Source of the DNA: DATBJJ01 sp963750915
GTDB taxonomy: Bacteria > Acidobacteriota > Vicinamibacteria > Vicinamibacterales > 2-12-FULL-66-21
Length of the DNA: 64,000 bases
Direction: 5' to 3'
Assembly: GCA_963750915.1 (NCBI GenBank)
Contig: CAVVSF010000008.1
Span: forward strand, 124,001 to 188,000
Part shown: piece after piece, positions 63,816-64,000 of the stretch
Layout of the letters: each line of letters opens with the position of its first letter
Position numbering within the stretch: the first letter of the stretch is position 1
The notes under the pieces: model-generated
What the model was told of the DNA's origin: nothing
The model's input: the letters and a program-made list of their open reading frames with translations, nothing else
Databases searched by the model: none
Translations under genes and position numbers: made by a program

Positions 63816-64000
63816 ATGTCGAACGTGTTGAAACGAGGAACCGCCATGCTGGCCGTGATGATGGCCAGCCTGGTGTTCGTCACGACCGCGCTGGCGCAGA
63901 TGCCCACCTCGCCCTGGAAGAAGGGGGCCCCATTCCCGGAGGCCGATGAGGAGCTCTACGGCGTGACCACCAACGGCAAACTCTACGTGTTTGGCGGCTG
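63816..64000 (+). CDS. Secreted kelch-repeat-like protein, N-terminal part (runs off the window)
   Basis: The first 61 codons are seen. AAGGAG lies six bases before ATG 63816. Signal peptide with MLAVMMASLVFVTTALAQ, then SPWKKGAPFPEADEELYGVT and NGKLYVFGG, the start of a kelch beta-propeller blade. Likely a periplasmic or secreted beta-propeller; the rest is outside the window. Confidence 0.72.
   Translation, partial: MSNVLKRGTAMLAVMMASLVFVTTALAQMPTSPWKKGAPFPEADEELYGVTTNGKLYVFGG

Overview
The window is high-GC bacterial chromosome with a double-membrane (diderm) gene set: lpxD, TonB-dependent receptors with an N-terminal carboxypeptidase-regulatory-like domain, an Omp85-type barrel and a lytic transglycosylase. 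Receptor type, gene neighbourhoods and the small omega subunit suggest Acidobacteriota, probably Vicinamibacteria-like. This is inference from family knowledge; no 16S rRNA is present.

Layout. 1-10 kb: lpxD/M16 peptidase, MgtC, a Zn-phospholipase-like/nfo/AmrA/AmrB run, gatCA, rpoZ and an Hsp20 gene. 10-19.8 kb: a second Hsp20, a YmdB-type phosphodiesterase, the xseA-xseB-ispA-tlyA-nadK block, a TonB receptor, mltG-ruvX. 19.8-24.2 kb: envelope cluster (AP-superfamily phosphatase, EnvC-like factor, S41 peptidase). 24.2-32.4 kb: core information genes: HU, tRNA-Val, thrS, infC (with a probable AUC start), rpmI, rplT, pheS, pheT, zapB-like, zapA, and a clear 6S RNA between zapA and rny. 32.4-40 kb: rny, thiL, DUF2062, a 3D-domain protein and a heterodimeric ABC exporter pair. 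40-56 kb: IorAB-type molybdenum oxidoreductase, a TonB receptor, a small barrel, two divergent GT-C-like membrane proteins, a soluble lytic transglycosylase and a GAF/coiled-coil protein, ending at tmRNA.

56.4-64 kb, downstream of tmRNA, looks like an accessory region with looser composition (by eye). It holds an Omp85-type barrel with a kinase-like partner, a DoxX-like protein, a short NHLP-leader-like protein, two further outer-membrane proteins and a kelch protein. At least five sigma-54-type -24/-12 boxes lie in front of these genes, several with paired CGTGTG-N4-CACACA-type inverted repeats 65-160 bp upstream. I read this as an undescribed RpoN/enhancer-binding-protein regulon of envelope genes.

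Sixteen apparent single-base frame breaks occur in nine genes, including the essential rpmI and pheS. Correcting them restores whole-family-length products every time, so residual assembly indels are more likely than gene decay. Several intergenic regions carry word-iterated palindromic elements, one of which also sits in frame inside an ABC exporter gene.
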